A stretch of DNA of 50,439 nucleotides from Acinetobacter lwoffii (GCF_022967985.1 NZ_JALJVC010000027.1:1-50439), one strand, 5' to 3'. Shown: positions 29,381 to 38,699, counted from the first letter of the stretch. The notes: a model not told the origin generated them from the sequence alone. Translations and numbers: made by a program.

Positions 29381-30557
29381 AGGCTGGTAGGCGGGATTTT
29401 TGATACGCCCACCACAGCGCAAAACACAGCAAACTAATCGCGATACAAAAGCTGATTACGGCGAAATCCAGCCCCCAATGATCGGCCAGATAACCCACGG
29501 CAATGATAGGGACAATAGTGCCCAGATAGGCAATAAACAGATAGGTTGACATGACGGCTGCACGGTTGTCTAAGCTGGTCATTTGATGAATCAGGGCAAA
29601 AGCACCCATCAGGGCAAAACCATGGCCAATTCCAAAGCAAATATCACTGATAAAAAATAGCAGGCTGATTTTCGAATACATACATAGCGCTAAAACCATC
29701 AGGCTCAAGCACATCATCATCAGGCCGATATTCAGACATTTGGACGCTGCAACCGCTTTGGCCATAAATTGCACGATCACTGAAACCACTAAGATACTGG
29801 TAATGGCCAGCCCACTGACCAGAGGGCCATGCCAAGGTAAAATATTTCGCACAAAGGACGGCGACAGTGAGGCAAACAGGCTAAAGGCAGCAAAGGCACT
29901 AAAAGCCGTCACTGCAATAATCATAAACACCCGATGAAACTGCGCTTCAGGTCGTTGCAGTTTAGGCGCCATGCTAAAGGGCTGCGCCTCAAACTTGGGT
30001 GCTTTGATCCAGAACAGGCCAATCAAACACAGTACGGCACCCAGAATAATCGGTAAATATGGCATCACCAAAGGGGCAGCGGAAAACTGCGCAATCACAC
30101 CACCGACCAAGGGTCCCAAACCAAAACCCATTGCGGTGATGATTGAAATCAGTTGTGGTGCAGTGTGTTTATGGCTTTCTGGGATGGTATGCATTAAACC
30201 CATCATGGCAGAAGTGGTCATCAAGCCCGAGGCAATCCCAATAATAAAACGGCCAATCGAGAGGATCAGTGCATTCTGGGCAAAAACGGAAATGATCAAA
30301 CCCAGCGTGATCAGGGCCAGACCAATTTGCAGGGTCCGTAAAAATCCGATGCTGTTACTGGTTCTGCCCAAAAACAACAAGGTCGAGAGACAGCCAAACA
30401 TATAGGCGACAAAAATGTAGGTGATCTGGCTGGGAAGCAAATGCCAGAGCTCTTGATAAATCGGATAAAGCGGACTGGCCAAAGCAGTACCAATCGTTCC
30501 CATCATTAAAGCCAGGCTGACCATCAAGAACGGTCGCCAGCTGGTCGTTATTGTCAT
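29379..30557 (-). CDS. Major facilitator superfamily transporter
   Basis: The 392-aa protein has about 12 hydrophobic helices and the MFS loop between helices 2 and 3 (FLGRTSNSIGF in place of the usual G-x-x-x-D-R-x-G-R). SLALMMGTIGTALASPLYPIYQELWHL is the first helix region. The start chosen is the ATG at 30557; an upstream in-frame TTG at 30590 is less likely. The substrate is unknown. The presence of an exporter-like GLGPLVGGVIAQF segment (motif C position, helix 5) suggests efflux, which is inference. Confidence 0.8.
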   Translation of the reverse strand: MTITTSWRPFLMVSLALMMGTIGTALASPLYPIYQELWHLLPSQITYIFVAYMFGCLSTLLFLGRTSNSIGFLRTLQIGLALITLGLIISVFAQNALILSIGRFIIGIASGLMTTSAMMGLMHTIPESHKHTAPQLISIITAMGFGLGPLVGGVIAQFSAAPLVMPYLPIILGAVLCLIGLFWIKAPKFEAQPFSMAPKLQRPEAQFHRVFMIIAVTAFSAFAAFSLFASLSPSFVRNILPWHGPLVSGLAITSILVVSVIVQFMAKAVAASKCLNIGLMMMCLSLMVLALCMYSKISLLFFISDICFGIGHGFALMGAFALIHQMTSLDNRAAVMSTYLFIAYLGTIVPIIAVGYLADHWGLDFAVISFCIAISLLCFALWWAYQKSRLPA

Positions 30558-30902
30558 GAAAATGCCGTTATAGTGTTGATCCTTGGCCAATCCATGTCAG
30601 GGCGTAGCGAGGAAAATAAAAAGTGTCTGCAGTTTAGAATGGATGCAGAAAATCGGTCAAGGTTGAATGAGTAAGATATTTATCATTTAAAATATTTTAA
30701 ATATATAAAACAATTATTTATTATGAATATTGATATGTTTTCTAGATATATTGAAGTTAAATATAATGCTATACATTATGTTCCACGTGAAACATGGTGA
30801 GCTTGTTTAATTGAGTGTAAACAGTAACATAAATGTTTGAGAAATTTAAAAGCAGAGCAATTAGAATCGAGCATATTCTTATCCAATTCATGTAGAACAT
30901 TC

Positions 30903-31604
30903 ATGTTAAAAAAAACACTGATCATTAGTTTAAGTACATTCATTTCGAGCTTTGCATTTGCCAATATTGATACGGTACAAACTAACTTGGCAAAAAACAG
31001 TCCCAATTTAAAAATTGAAAATATTCAGACTACGGAGATGAAAGGCATCTATAGCGGTTCCATGCAGGGCCAAGTGGTTTATTTGAATGAAGATGCCAAG
31101 CATCTGATTGCTGGCCCGATGCTGCGAATTCAGGATCAGCATAATCTGACCCGTGATTTAATGTTGAAGCAAAATAGTATCGACTGGAAAAAATTACCGC
31201 TTCAGGATGCTGTGAAAAGTGTAAGAGGTACGGGTAAACGTCAGATTGCGATCTTTTCTGACCCAAATTGCCCGTATTGTAAAAAGCTTGAGCTAGAGCT
31301 GAAAAAACTGAATGACTTGACCATTTATACCTTTATTCTTCCTTTAAAACCCCAGTCGGTTGCTCCTTCCAAACAGGTGTATTGCGAGTCTAATCCAGCT
31401 CAGGCATGGGAAGATCTTATTGCTCAAGGGATTCAACCTAAATCGAAAAAAAGTTGTGCCAATCCGATTGAGCGGAATAAAAAACTGGCTCAGTCTATGG
31501 GTGTGAATGGGACACCTGCGATTATTTTTTCCAATGGCTTTAAGGTAATGGGCGCCTATCCGGCAGAGCAGATTGAGCAGATTTTTAAAGAATTCAATTT
31601 ATAA
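30903..31604 (+). CDS. dsbC: DsbC-like periplasmic thiol:disulfide isomerase
   Basis: The 233-aa protein has a signal peptide ending SFAFA and an N-terminal dimerisation-type domain. The thioredoxin fold carries the active site CPYC (Cys123-Cys126) and the cis-Pro loop NGTPAIIF. A second cysteine pair (in VYCESN and KKSCAN) corresponds to the structural disulfide of DsbC. An upstream in-frame ATG at 30837 adds 22 residues that would spoil the signal peptide, so the ATG at 30903 is preferred. Isomerase (DsbC) rather than oxidase (DsbA) function is supported by the two-domain layout. DsbG is a possible alternative. Confidence 0.88.
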   Translation: MLKKTLIISLSTFISSFAFANIDTVQTNLAKNSPNLKIENIQTTEMKGIYSGSMQGQVVYLNEDAKHLIAGPMLRIQDQHNLTRDLMLKQNSIDWKKLPLQDAVKSVRGTGKRQIAIFSDPNCPYCKKLELELKKLNDLTIYTFILPLKPQSVAPSKQVYCESNPAQAWEDLIAQGIQPKSKKSCANPIERNKKLAQSMGVNGTPAIIFSNGFKVMGAYPAEQIEQIFKEFNL

Positions 31605-31635
31605 AAATTAAATAAAGATATCAGTCGTTCAATAT

Positions 31636-31663
31636 AAAAAAGCACCTCATTGGGTGCTTTTTT
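31636..31663 (+). terminator. Terminator of dsbC
   Basis: AAGCACC, a 6-nt loop and GGTGCTT with a T-run. It lies 32 nt past the stop and may also serve the convergent glsB-like gene. Confidence 0.9.
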
Positions 31664-31694
31664 ATTAAGGTGATCCAGTCAGCGTCAACTTGAT

Positions 31695-31952
31695 TTAGAC
31701 CGTGCGGCGTTTGGTCACCATATTATAAATAAACAGAATAATCACAGCACCAATCACGGAAGCAATCAGACCTGCTGCGGAATCTGCCGAATACAGACCG
31801 AGCATACGACCACCAAAAGTCGCCAATAAGGAGCCGGCAATACCCAATAAGGTGGTCATGATAAAACCTGCCTTATCATTACCCGGGTGAATGGCACGTG
31901 CAATCAGACCTGCTACAAAACCAATGACGATCGCCACAATAATTGTCCACAT
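31695..31952 (-). CDS. GlsB/YeaQ/YmgE-family stress-response membrane protein
   Basis: This is a small inner-membrane protein of the transglycosylase-associated family, with three hydrophobic segments and the conserved IVIGFVAGLIARAIHPG and GIAGSLLATFGG stretches. AAGGAG lies 7 nt before the ATG at 31952, giving 85 aa. The two upstream in-frame ATGs would overlap or precede the ribosome-binding site. The molecular function of the family is not settled; the stress-response label is by family only. Confidence 0.88.
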   Translation of the reverse strand: MWTIIVAIVIGFVAGLIARAIHPGNDKAGFIMTTLLGIAGSLLATFGGRMLGLYSADSAAGLIASVIGAVIILFIYNMVTKRRTV

Positions 31953-32087
31953 ATGCATACTCCTTCTTGTCATGTCTTTGTTTTCACATCTGTTTAATCA
32001 TCTTGAAATAAAGTCAGGATTATAAAAAGTTGAATCCTGAAACGAGATGTTATTTTTTGTTCCCGGTTTCCTGTCCATTTTAGGCAT

Positions 32088-32114
32088 AAAAAAAGTGGCT
32101 TATGCCACTTTTTT
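32088..32114 (-). terminator. Terminator of hpt
   Basis: AAGTGGC, a 4-nt loop and GCCACTT with A- and T-runs on both sides, 11 nt past the hpt stop on the minus strand. Confidence 0.9.
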
Positions 32115-32124
32115 CAACCTGATT

Positions 32125-32652
32125 TTAAAGACCGATTTCACCAATAAATGGCAGGTGACGGTACTTCTGGTCATAGTCTAGGCCATAACCCACAATAAAT
32201 TTATCTTCAACTTCAAAGCCCATAAATTCGACTTTCAGATCGATTTCACGACGCGATGGTTTACTTACCAAAGTACACAGTTGAATCGAGTTAGGTTCAC
32301 GGGTTTGCAGGATTTCGAGTACCTTGCTTAAAGTGTTGCCTGAATCAATAATATCTTCAACCACCAACACATCTTTACCACGGATTTCACCGTCTAAATC
32401 TTTCAGGATTTTTACATCACGTGACGATACCGTGCCACCGCCATAACTGGACACAGTCATGAAATCCAGTTCATGCGGTTTTGAAATCACACGACATAAA
32501 TCAGCCATAAAAATCACTGAACCACGTAATAAACCGATGAGCACAAGTTCTTTGTCACTATTGGCATAGTGTGCATTGATTTGAGCACCAAGCTCTTTGA
32601 CTTTAGCTTGAATTTCTTCAGCGGAAATCATTACGCTCATTTGAACGGTCAT
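32125..32652 (-). CDS. hpt: Hypoxanthine phosphoribosyltransferase
   Basis: Hpt converts hypoxanthine (and often guanine) with PRPP to IMP or GMP. The PRPP-binding motif [14 protein letters not shown], the flexible-loop MTVSSYGG and the C-terminal [15 protein letters not shown] are all present. The start is placed at the ATG at 32652 (175 aa, [15 protein letters not shown]), because the longer ORF to 32724 adds a hydrophobic non-conserved leader. It lies on the same strand as guaD and 125 nt beyond the small coupled ORF, which suggests a purine-salvage group. Confidence 0.95.
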   Translation of the reverse strand: MTVQMSVMISAEEIQAKVKELGAQINAHYANSDKELVLIGLLRGSVIFMADLCRVISKPHELDFMTVSSYGGGTVSSRDVKILKDLDGEIRGKDVLVVEDIIDSGNTLSKVLEILQTREPNSIQLCTLVSKPSRREIDLKVEFMGFEVEDKFIVGYGLDYDQKYRHLPFIGEIGL

Positions 32653-32776
32653 GGGTAGATACCTAAAAAGTAAAAATAGCAAAATAAAAAAGGTGTTGAC
32701 CTGCAACACCTGAATACGTCGCAATTTTAATACATCCCTAGCAGAGATGCACCTGTTTTGCTGGCTGTAAATGTAA

Positions 32777-32884
32777 TCATTTTTTAGCCGCTGTTGAATC
32801 GCGTTTCAATAAAAAAACACAGCCCAGTGCCATTGCAGACAGGATCAAGTATTGGCGACGGCGGGATTTTTTCGGTTTATTCAC
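32777..32884 (-). CDS. Small membrane protein ORF coupled to guaD (35 aa)
   Basis: A GTG start at 32884 overlaps the final codons of guaD by 8 nt, which is a classic coupling arrangement. The 35-residue product begins with a basic stretch ([10 protein letters not shown]), continues with a single hydrophobic helix ([15 protein letters not shown]) and ends KRDSTAAKK. This is the layout of a small single-pass inner-membrane protein with its N-terminus inside. No family is recognised. Ribosome-binding sequence is weak, as expected for coupling. It may be a chance ORF, but its composition is orderly. Confidence 0.5.
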   Translation of the reverse strand: MNKPKKSRRRQYLILSAMALGCVFLLKRDSTAAKK

Positions 32885-34205
32885 TGGCTGCTGCTTTGAC
32901 ATAAACGGCTGCTCCATAGACATAGGTGGCTGCAATATTACGGTCATCGCCAAGCATGGTCAGTGCAAAAAATGCATCTTCAATATTTTTAGCTCTGCTC
33001 TGGCGTAACTGCTGTAAGGCAGTTGCATTGAGATTCAGCACCACAAAGTCGGCTTCTTTGCCAATATTAAAGTTCCCCAGGCGATCATCCAGACTCAAGG
33101 CTTTGGCACCGCCTAAAGTGGCATGATACAAGGCCTCAAAGGCGGAGAGTTTTTCGCCCTGTAACTGCTGCACCTTATAGGCTTCATTCAGGGTTTGCAG
33201 CTGATTAAATGATGTTCCTGCTCCAATGTCTGTGCCTAAGCCGACTTTGACCCCTTTGTCCCAAGTTTTTTTCAGGGGAAATAAGCCACTGCCAAGGAAT
33301 AGATTTGAGGTCGGACAGAAGGCAATGGCGGAGTCGGTCTGATGCATACAATCCCATTCCTTATCTTCCAGATGCACACAATGTGCAAAGACGGACTTGC
33401 TCCCGGTTAAACCATAATGATGATACACATCCAGATAACCTTCACGTTCAGGAAAGAGTTCTTTTACCCAGGCAATTTCATTTTTATTTTCACTCAAATG
33501 GGTATGTACATACACGTCCGGATATTCACTTTTGAGCTGGCCGGCTTTTTGTAATTGTTCAGGTGTTGAGGTCGGTGCAAAGCGTGGGGTAATCGCATAC
33601 AGGTTCCGCCCCTGTCCATGCCACTTTTCAATCAGCGCTTTAGAATCGGTATAAGCTGTTTCTGCTGTATCTGTGAGTGCTTCCGGAGCATGACGATCCA
33701 TCAGGACTTTACCCGCAATCAGACGCATATTGCGCGTGGTCGCCGCATTAAACAAAGCATCTACGGATTCAGGATGAACGGTACAAAAGACCAGTGCAGT
33801 GGTGGTGCCGTTTTTAAGCAATTCCTGCACGAAAAATTCGGCAATTTTTTCGCTATAGGATGCATCTTGAAACTGGATTTCAGTGGGGAATGTATAGGTA
33901 TTTAACCATTCCAGCAGTTGTTCACCATACGCCCCGACCATTTCGGTTTGCGGGAAATGAATATGGGTGTCGATAAAACCGGGAACAATCAGTTGATCTG
34001 GATAGTGCTGTAATTCAGCGTTGGTAGGAAGTCGTGACTGCCCTTCTTGCCATGGACCAAACCACTGGATTTTACCCTCTTGAATGATGACTAAGCCATC
34101 TTCTACATATCGCACTTGGTCGTGTATATCACGTGCTTGGGCAACTGTATTCTGAATGTCGAGGAAGCGACCACGGATCGCTGTCGTTGCAATTACAGAA
34201 GACAT
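32877..34205 (-). CDS. guaD: Guanine deaminase
   Basis: GuaD hydrolyses guanine to xanthine and ammonia. The amidohydrolase metal site is visible: His81 and His83 in PGFIDTHIHFPQ, then HTHLSE, the HCVHLED segment and the Asp of GTDIGAG. The loop CPTSNLFLGSGLFPL is characteristic of guanine deaminase. The 442-aa length is normal. The gene has a GTG-started small ORF overlapping its end, and hpt further downstream on the same strand. The N-terminus precedes a divergent nucleotidyltransferase-like gene. Confidence 0.95.
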   Translation of the reverse strand: MSSVIATTAIRGRFLDIQNTVAQARDIHDQVRYVEDGLVIIQEGKIQWFGPWQEGQSRLPTNAELQHYPDQLIVPGFIDTHIHFPQTEMVGAYGEQLLEWLNTYTFPTEIQFQDASYSEKIAEFFVQELLKNGTTTALVFCTVHPESVDALFNAATTRNMRLIAGKVLMDRHAPEALTDTAETAYTDSKALIEKWHGQGRNLYAITPRFAPTSTPEQLQKAGQLKSEYPDVYVHTHLSENKNEIAWVKELFPEREGYLDVYHHYGLTGSKSVFAHCVHLEDKEWDCMHQTDSAIAFCPTSNLFLGSGLFPLKKTWDKGVKVGLGTDIGAGTSFNQLQTLNEAYKVQQLQGEKLSAFEALYHATLGGAKALSLDDRLGNFNIGKEADFVVLNLNATALQQLRQSRAKNIEDAFFALTMLGDDRNIAATYVYGAAVYVKAAASE

Positions 34206-34303
34206 TTTAAACCTACGCTTTTAATTTTTTCGATTGATTGTAGCTGAAAAAATTGCCATGTTTGTATGAACATTCATATTTAAATAGTGATCCCGATTCT
34301 TCT

Positions 34304-34876
34304 ATGACCTCATCCAATTATCATGATCAATTTCAACAGATCGTACGTGCGCAGCCGACATTAATGCGCATCTTGCATCAGTTAGCACAATTACACTCTG
34401 ACGCTTATGTCGCAGCGGGTGTGTTACGTCATGTGATCTGGGCGCATTTACATGGATGGGAATATGAAATAAATCATACTGAGGTCGATGTGATTTTCTA
34501 TGATGAAAATGAGCAGGCTCGCGTTATAGAACAGCAACTTGCAGATCGGTTAAAAGAGTATTTTCCAGATATCCGTTGGGATGTGACTAATCAAGCCTTT
34601 GTACATGAGTGGTATCGTACCGATCAAAATGAAAATATTGAGCCTTTAACTTCAATTAGTCATGCGCTGTCATTATGGCCAGAAACTGTCACGGCCTTGG
34701 CACTGCGCCTGAAAGATGATGAATTGGAGTTGATTGCTCCTTTCGGTTTAGCAGATTTATTTGAGTTAAAGCTGCGTTGGAATCCGAATTTAGTCAGTTA
34801 TGCCGTGTTTGAACAACGCATGCTGAGCAAACAGTTTTTGCAAAAATGGCCCAAATTATCCCTGATAGAACAATAA
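34304..34876 (+). CDS. Nucleotidyltransferase-family protein (COG3575-type)
   Basis: The 190-aa protein resembles the uncharacterised nucleotidyltransferase family once named DUF925. It has AAGVLRHVIWAHLHGWE, then EVDVIFYDENEQ (acidic metal-site-like strand), WDVTNQAFVHEWY and TSISHALSLWPETVTALALRL. The ATG at 34304 is preferred over an upstream in-frame TTG at 34253 that has no support. Neither the substrate nor a proven activity is known for the family. It is divergent from guaD. Confidence 0.8.
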   Translation: MTSSNYHDQFQQIVRAQPTLMRILHQLAQLHSDAYVAAGVLRHVIWAHLHGWEYEINHTEVDVIFYDENEQARVIEQQLADRLKEYFPDIRWDVTNQAFVHEWYRTDQNENIEPLTSISHALSLWPETVTALALRLKDDELELIAPFGLADLFELKLRWNPNLVSYAVFEQRMLSKQFLQKWPKLSLIEQ

Positions 34877-34904
34877 AAAAAAGCCTGCTGATGCAGGCTT
34901 TTTT
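34875..34904. terminator. Bidirectional terminator between nucleotidyltransferase-like gene and terC
   Basis: AAGCCTGC, a TGAT-type loop and GCAGGCTT, flanked by an A-run and a T-run. Confidence 0.92.
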
Positions 34905-34916
34905 GATGATTACTTT

Positions 34917-35882
34917 TTACAGGGTGGTTTCGTTATATTTCTTGCTATGACGAATCGACAAGATCGCGGTCACAGTCAGGACAATCACAATAAAGCTCAA
35001 AGAAATCCAGATCGGCATATGGAACACATCCAGCATCAGCATTTTAAAGCCGATAAAGACCAGAATGATCCCGAGACCATAAGGCAGATAATGCATTTTT
35101 GAGGCTGCGCCCGAGAGCAGGAAGAACATCGCGCGTAGGCCTAAAATCGCCATCAGGTTTGCGGTAAGGACAATAAAGGGATCGGTGGTGACGGCAAAAA
35201 TAGCTGGAATAGAATCGACCGCAAAGATCACATCAGACGCTTCAACCAGGATCAGGACCAAGAACAACGGCGTTGCCCAGAGCAAACCATTCTGACGGAC
35301 AAAGAATTTGTCGCCCTGAAGTTGCGGGGTAATACGCATATGTTTACGTAGCCATTTCAGAATCGCCATATCTTCAATATTGCTGTCTTCTTCATGCTGA
35401 CCACGCAGGAATTTGAAGCCGGTATACACTAGGAACGCACCGAAGATATACAGAATCCATGAGAATTCCTGTACGAACCACGCGCCAATAAAAATAAAGA
35501 TGGTTCTGAGTACAATCGCACCCAGTACGCCATATAACAGCAGCTTGCGTTGCAATGCGGGTGGAATGGCGAAGGCCGCGAAGATCATCAGCCAGACAAA
35601 GACGTTATCAATCGCCAGGGATTTTTCCAGCAGATAACCGGCAAAGTATTCCATGACCTTAGCATTGGCAATTGCCGTGCCTGCGGTCTGCTCCAGATAC
35701 AGCCATAAGCCGCCACCAAATAAAGTCGCGACACTGACCCAGGCAATACTCCAGTAGGCAGCAGTACGGACTTTAACTTCCTGACCATGCTGATGCTTAA
35801 AGCCGACAAAATCGATTACCAGCATGACTGCGACAATCGCGAAAAAGACAAGATACAGCCAGAGTGTACCAATGGTTTCCAT
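34917..35882 (-). CDS. TerC-family integral membrane protein (Alx-like)
   Basis: This 321-aa inner-membrane protein of the TerC/Alx family has about nine hydrophobic helices and the acidic family motifs EKSLAIDNVFVW and EASDVIFAVDSIPAIFAVT. Several family members export or homeostatically handle manganese. GGAG lies 7 nt before the ATG at 35882; upstream in-frame codons to 35912 belong to the leader. A yybP-ykoY-like riboswitch precedes it, consistent with Mn2+ regulation. Tellurite resistance, the origin of the family name, is not implied. Confidence 0.92.
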   Translation of the reverse strand: METIGTLWLYLVFFAIVAVMLVIDFVGFKHQHGQEVKVRTAAYWSIAWVSVATLFGGGLWLYLEQTAGTAIANAKVMEYFAGYLLEKSLAIDNVFVWLMIFAAFAIPPALQRKLLLYGVLGAIVLRTIFIFIGAWFVQEFSWILYIFGAFLVYTGFKFLRGQHEEDSNIEDMAILKWLRKHMRITPQLQGDKFFVRQNGLLWATPLFLVLILVEASDVIFAVDSIPAIFAVTTDPFIVLTANLMAILGLRAMFFLLSGAASKMHYLPYGLGIILVFIGFKMLMLDVFHMPIWISLSFIVIVLTVTAILSIRHSKKYNETTL

Positions 35883-35912
35883 GTGAATTCTCCACATCGG
35901 ACAACTAGCCAT

Positions 35913-36120
35913 AAAAAAACCTTGACCAGTTGCCAGATGAAAAACATCTATAACAACATGATCAAGGTCTTGCCTACATCTTACTGTTCCACTTTTTTAT
36001 ATAAAGTGTGACTTCAAGATGCTCAGATACCGACTTTTTGCAAAGTGTAATGACGATATTCTGACACGTTTAAAAATTGAAATTTCATTCTTAAACGCTT
36101 GGAGGAGGCTACTCCCCTTG
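35913..36120 (-). promoter_or_regulatory. yybP-ykoY-type manganese riboswitch with terminator
   Basis: On the minus strand the conserved GGGGAGTAG (36117-36109) and GGCAAGACC (35974-35966) of the yybP-ykoY class are present in the right order, upstream of a terC gene. The last bases of the second motif start the terminator stem ACCTTGATCA (35968-35959), which pairs with TGGTCAAGGT (35928-35919) and is followed by seven T residues (35919-35913). This gives a direct aptamer-to-terminator switch. The 36100-36000 middle part is not clearly resolved by eye. The assignment is from recalled consensus, not a covariance search. Confidence 0.75.
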
Positions 36121-36137
36121 TTCAAACTAAATTTTAT

Positions 36138-36153
36138 TTGAGCGGTAGCTCAA
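36138..36153 (-). repeat. Hairpin TTGAGC-4-GCTCAA upstream of the riboswitch
   Basis: A perfect 6-bp stem with a 4-nt loop, followed on the minus strand by AATAAAATTT. It could be a weak terminator of the upstream sotB-like gene. The TAAAAT just after it could be a -10 element for the riboswitch transcript. Confidence 0.4.
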
Positions 36154-36213
36154 TGTGCAGCAAGCATGACAGATTTTTGCTAAGACTACAATTTCATTTA
36201 CAAAAATCATGCT

Positions 36214-37413
36214 TCAAGGCGCTTTCTTACCTAAGAAATCCGGACGCTGAATCAGATATAAGCTGATCAGAAAACCTAGGCTAGCCAAGATGGCTCCTAC
36301 CCAGCCAATACTATGTAATCCGATATGTGCCGTTACCAGACCGCCGAGTAAGGCACCGCCGCCAATCCCGACATTGTACAAACCTGAAAAAATCGCCATG
36401 GCGACATCAGTCGCATCGGAAGCCAGATTTAAGGTCTTGGCTTGTAGGGCCAGACTAAACCCAATAATGCTGATGCCCCAGATTAACGCTAGGCTATTGA
36501 GCTGAATTACACCCTGAGACAGGGGCAGCAATAACAGCAGCGAGATCCCTAGCCCGAGTGTAAATAGCGGAATGGTGAGTCGGGGAAAATGCGGTGCAAA
36601 GCGGCCAAATACATAAGACCCGATCAGGCCCGCACCGCCATAAATCAGCAATAAGCTGGTGGTCTGTGCAGAGCTGAATTGCGCAATATTCAGCGCAAAG
36701 GGTTCAATATAACTATAGGCGGTAAATTGCGCACTAATCACAAGCACGGTAAGCGCAAAGACCAGCATCAGGCTGGGACGTTTTAGCAAGCTTTTTAAAC
36801 TGCTGAGTGAACCTGAATTAACACTTGGCAATAAAGGCAAGGTTTTGGCCAGCAATACGCACACCACGCTTGCCACAACTGCGATCAAGGCAAAACTATT
36901 GCGCCAGCCATAGGCCTCCCCGACCATCCGGCCAAAGGGAATTCCCAGAACCATCGCCATGGCGGTACCGGTAGCCAATAAGCCCAGTGCCTGAAACTCT
37001 TTGCCCTTTGGCGCAACCCGCACGGCAAGCGACGCCGTAATTGACCAGAACAGCGCATGCGCCACGGCAATACCAATTCGGCTCAGCACCAGAATGCTAA
37101 AGCTCCAGGCAAAATAGGACAGCACATGACTGAAAATAAACACCGCAAATAAAACCATCAGCAGAAAGCGCCGTTCAATATTTTTGGTCAGTAACATCAT
37201 TGGTAAAGAAAGCAGCGCCACGACCCAGGCATAAATCGTCAGCATCCACCCGACCTGAGTGGGTGACATGGAAAAACTGGTACCAATATCACTTAATAGC
37301 GCCACCGGGATAAATTCGGTGGTATTGAAAATAAAGGCAGCAGAGGCTAAAGCAATCACACAGACCCATTGACGCGTCACCGAAGAGGTGGAAGAAGAGC
37401 TGGACATAAACAT
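36214..37413 (-). CDS. sotB: SotB-like sugar/drug efflux MFS transporter
   Basis: The 399-aa protein is a 12-helix MFS exporter very similar to E. coli SotB (YdeA) as recalled: [72 protein letters not shown] and [17 protein letters not shown]. In E. coli the protein exports arabinose and IPTG-like sugars; the substrate here is not known. Two ATGs (37413 and 37407) are possible starts and neither has a clear ribosome-binding site. No regulator is adjacent. Confidence 0.88.
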   Translation of the reverse strand: MFMSSSSSTSSVTRQWVCVIALASAAFIFNTTEFIPVALLSDIGTSFSMSPTQVGWMLTIYAWVVALLSLPMMLLTKNIERRFLLMVLFAVFIFSHVLSYFAWSFSILVLSRIGIAVAHALFWSITASLAVRVAPKGKEFQALGLLATGTAMAMVLGIPFGRMVGEAYGWRNSFALIAVVASVVCVLLAKTLPLLPSVNSGSLSSLKSLLKRPSLMLVFALTVLVISAQFTAYSYIEPFALNIAQFSSAQTTSLLLIYGGAGLIGSYVFGRFAPHFPRLTIPLFTLGLGISLLLLLPLSQGVIQLNSLALIWGISIIGFSLALQAKTLNLASDATDVAMAIFSGLYNVGIGGGALLGGLVTAHIGLHSIGWVGAILASLGFLISLYLIQRPDFLGKKAP

Positions 37414-37562
37414 CTGATAAAAGGAACCGGCCGGTAGTTTAAACCTGTTAAGCAGAATGCGGTATTGGTCAGAAGGATAGATTCACAATCCTTTAAAAGA
37501 AATCTAACAATAGTGCAGGGAAAAATATGTCAATCTGACTTAAAAACAAGGAGAGGATCGGC

Positions 37563-37841
37563 ATGTTGATCGAGCATCAGCAACAGGACACTGGAGGTTT
37601 ATGGTTTGTAGAGCCGAATGAAAAACGTCTGGCAGAAATGAGTTATTCTAGAGTAAATGAAGATCAATTAGTGATTGAACACACCTGGGTCGATGACAGC
37701 CTACGCGGACAGCACGTCGGGTATTATCTGGTCGAGGCCGCTGTGAATTTTGCCCGTGAACACGGCATCAGGATTATTCCAAAATGCCCTTTTGCCAAAT
37801 CCGTGTTCGAGCGAGAGCCTCGCTTTAATGATGTTTTATAA
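37563..37841 (+). CDS. Small GNAT-fold N-acetyltransferase-like protein, copy 1
   Basis: The 92-aa protein is of the COG2388 / YjdJ-type GNAT family. Marks are EKRLAEMSYSRVNEDQLVIEHTWVDDSLRGQHVGYYLVEAAVNFAREHG-type blocks, with the RGQ-x-V-G pyrophosphate loop, and the segment IIPKCPFAKSVFER. These short GNAT proteins are mostly of unknown substrate. GGAGAGG precedes the ATG. It lies 31 nt upstream of a paralog, probably in one transcript. Confidence 0.85.
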   Translation: MLIEHQQQDTGGLWFVEPNEKRLAEMSYSRVNEDQLVIEHTWVDDSLRGQHVGYYLVEAAVNFAREHGIRIIPKCPFAKSVFEREPRFNDVL

Positions 37842-37872
37842 TTTAAAAATGACAACAAAGGTTTAGATTCGT

Positions 37873-38163
37873 ATGGAAATCAAATATCAAGATTCAAAAC
37901 GCGGTGGTGTATTTTTTATGGAAGATCAAGGACGCCGCCTGGCCGAGATCACTTATCAATGGCGGGGCGATGCAGTCATCATTGCCGATCATACTTGGGT
38001 CGATGATTCCTTGCGTGGCCAAGGTATTGCCCGAAAAATGCTGGATGTACTGGTCGATTTTGCCCGTGAAAAAAGTTTAACCATCATCCCGCAATGTTCC
38101 TATGTGGATGTCATGTTTAAACGTGACCGTAGTCTGGCAGATGTCGCGGCAACGACTATTTAA
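37873..38163 (+). CDS. Small GNAT-fold N-acetyltransferase-like protein, copy 2
   Basis: The 96-aa paralog of the preceding gene shares RLAEITY, HTWVDDSLRGQGIARKMLD, DFAREKSLTIIPQC and the C-terminal basic FKRDRS stretch. The acetyl-CoA loop RGQGIA is a better match to the family than copy 1. The pair looks like a tandem duplication. The stop codon overlaps the convergent membrane-protein gene by 8 nt, so the 3' ends share DNA. Confidence 0.85.
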   Translation: MEIKYQDSKRGGVFFMEDQGRRLAEITYQWRGDAVIIADHTWVDDSLRGQGIARKMLDVLVDFAREKSLTIIPQCSYVDVMFKRDRSLADVAATTI

Positions 38164-38503
38164 CCATCCAAGGGGATTTCCCGAAAGATAAATGCAATCT
38201 TTCTTTCAAGGCAGGAATCAATATAACCTGTAACAGGGTATATAAACCGAAACCTGCCATCACCCCGGTCATCGCCCAGAAAATTTCTTCAAACTGTTGC
38301 AGCATTACTAAAATTGCCATGATCAGCAGATAACTGGCATGAAAATAAATTCGATGCCCAACAAATTTCAAGATCGTCCAGCTAATAAAAATTGAACTGA
38401 TCAGCAGATTGGTTTGAGCGCTGAATTGCCAATTATTTAAAGTGATGATCAGGATAAAACACACACATAACAAGGCGAGGGTTAAAATCAGATCTTTTAA
38501 CAT
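38156..38503 (-). CDS. Hypothetical membrane protein, 115 aa
   Basis: I do not recognise a family. The product has about four hydrophobic segments (near residues 4-22, 32-48, 56-72 and 80-98) and a short basic C-terminus. AGGA lies 7 nt before the ATG at 38503; a TTG one codon upstream is not needed. The stop overlaps the end of the convergent GNAT copy 2. A small inner-membrane protein is the only supported statement. Confidence 0.7.
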   Translation of the reverse strand: MLKDLILTLALLCVCFILIITLNNWQFSAQTNLLISSIFISWTILKFVGHRIYFHASYLLIMAILVMLQQFEEIFWAMTGVMAGFGLYTLLQVILIPALKERLHLSFGKSPWMVK

Positions 38504-38699
38504 CAAGTGATCCTCATGTTCATGGTAGGTGTATGAAAATATTCGTTTAATAATTTAGGCACTATTGTTAAAAGTTTAATCCAGAAATGCAAACTGAAAA
38601 CCGTGTAAGCAAAAACGGATATTTGCTTAAAAAATAGTCGACTTAATTTAAAATTATTGATTAAATTGTGTTTTTAATTCTTCCCTCTAGAGAGATGGC

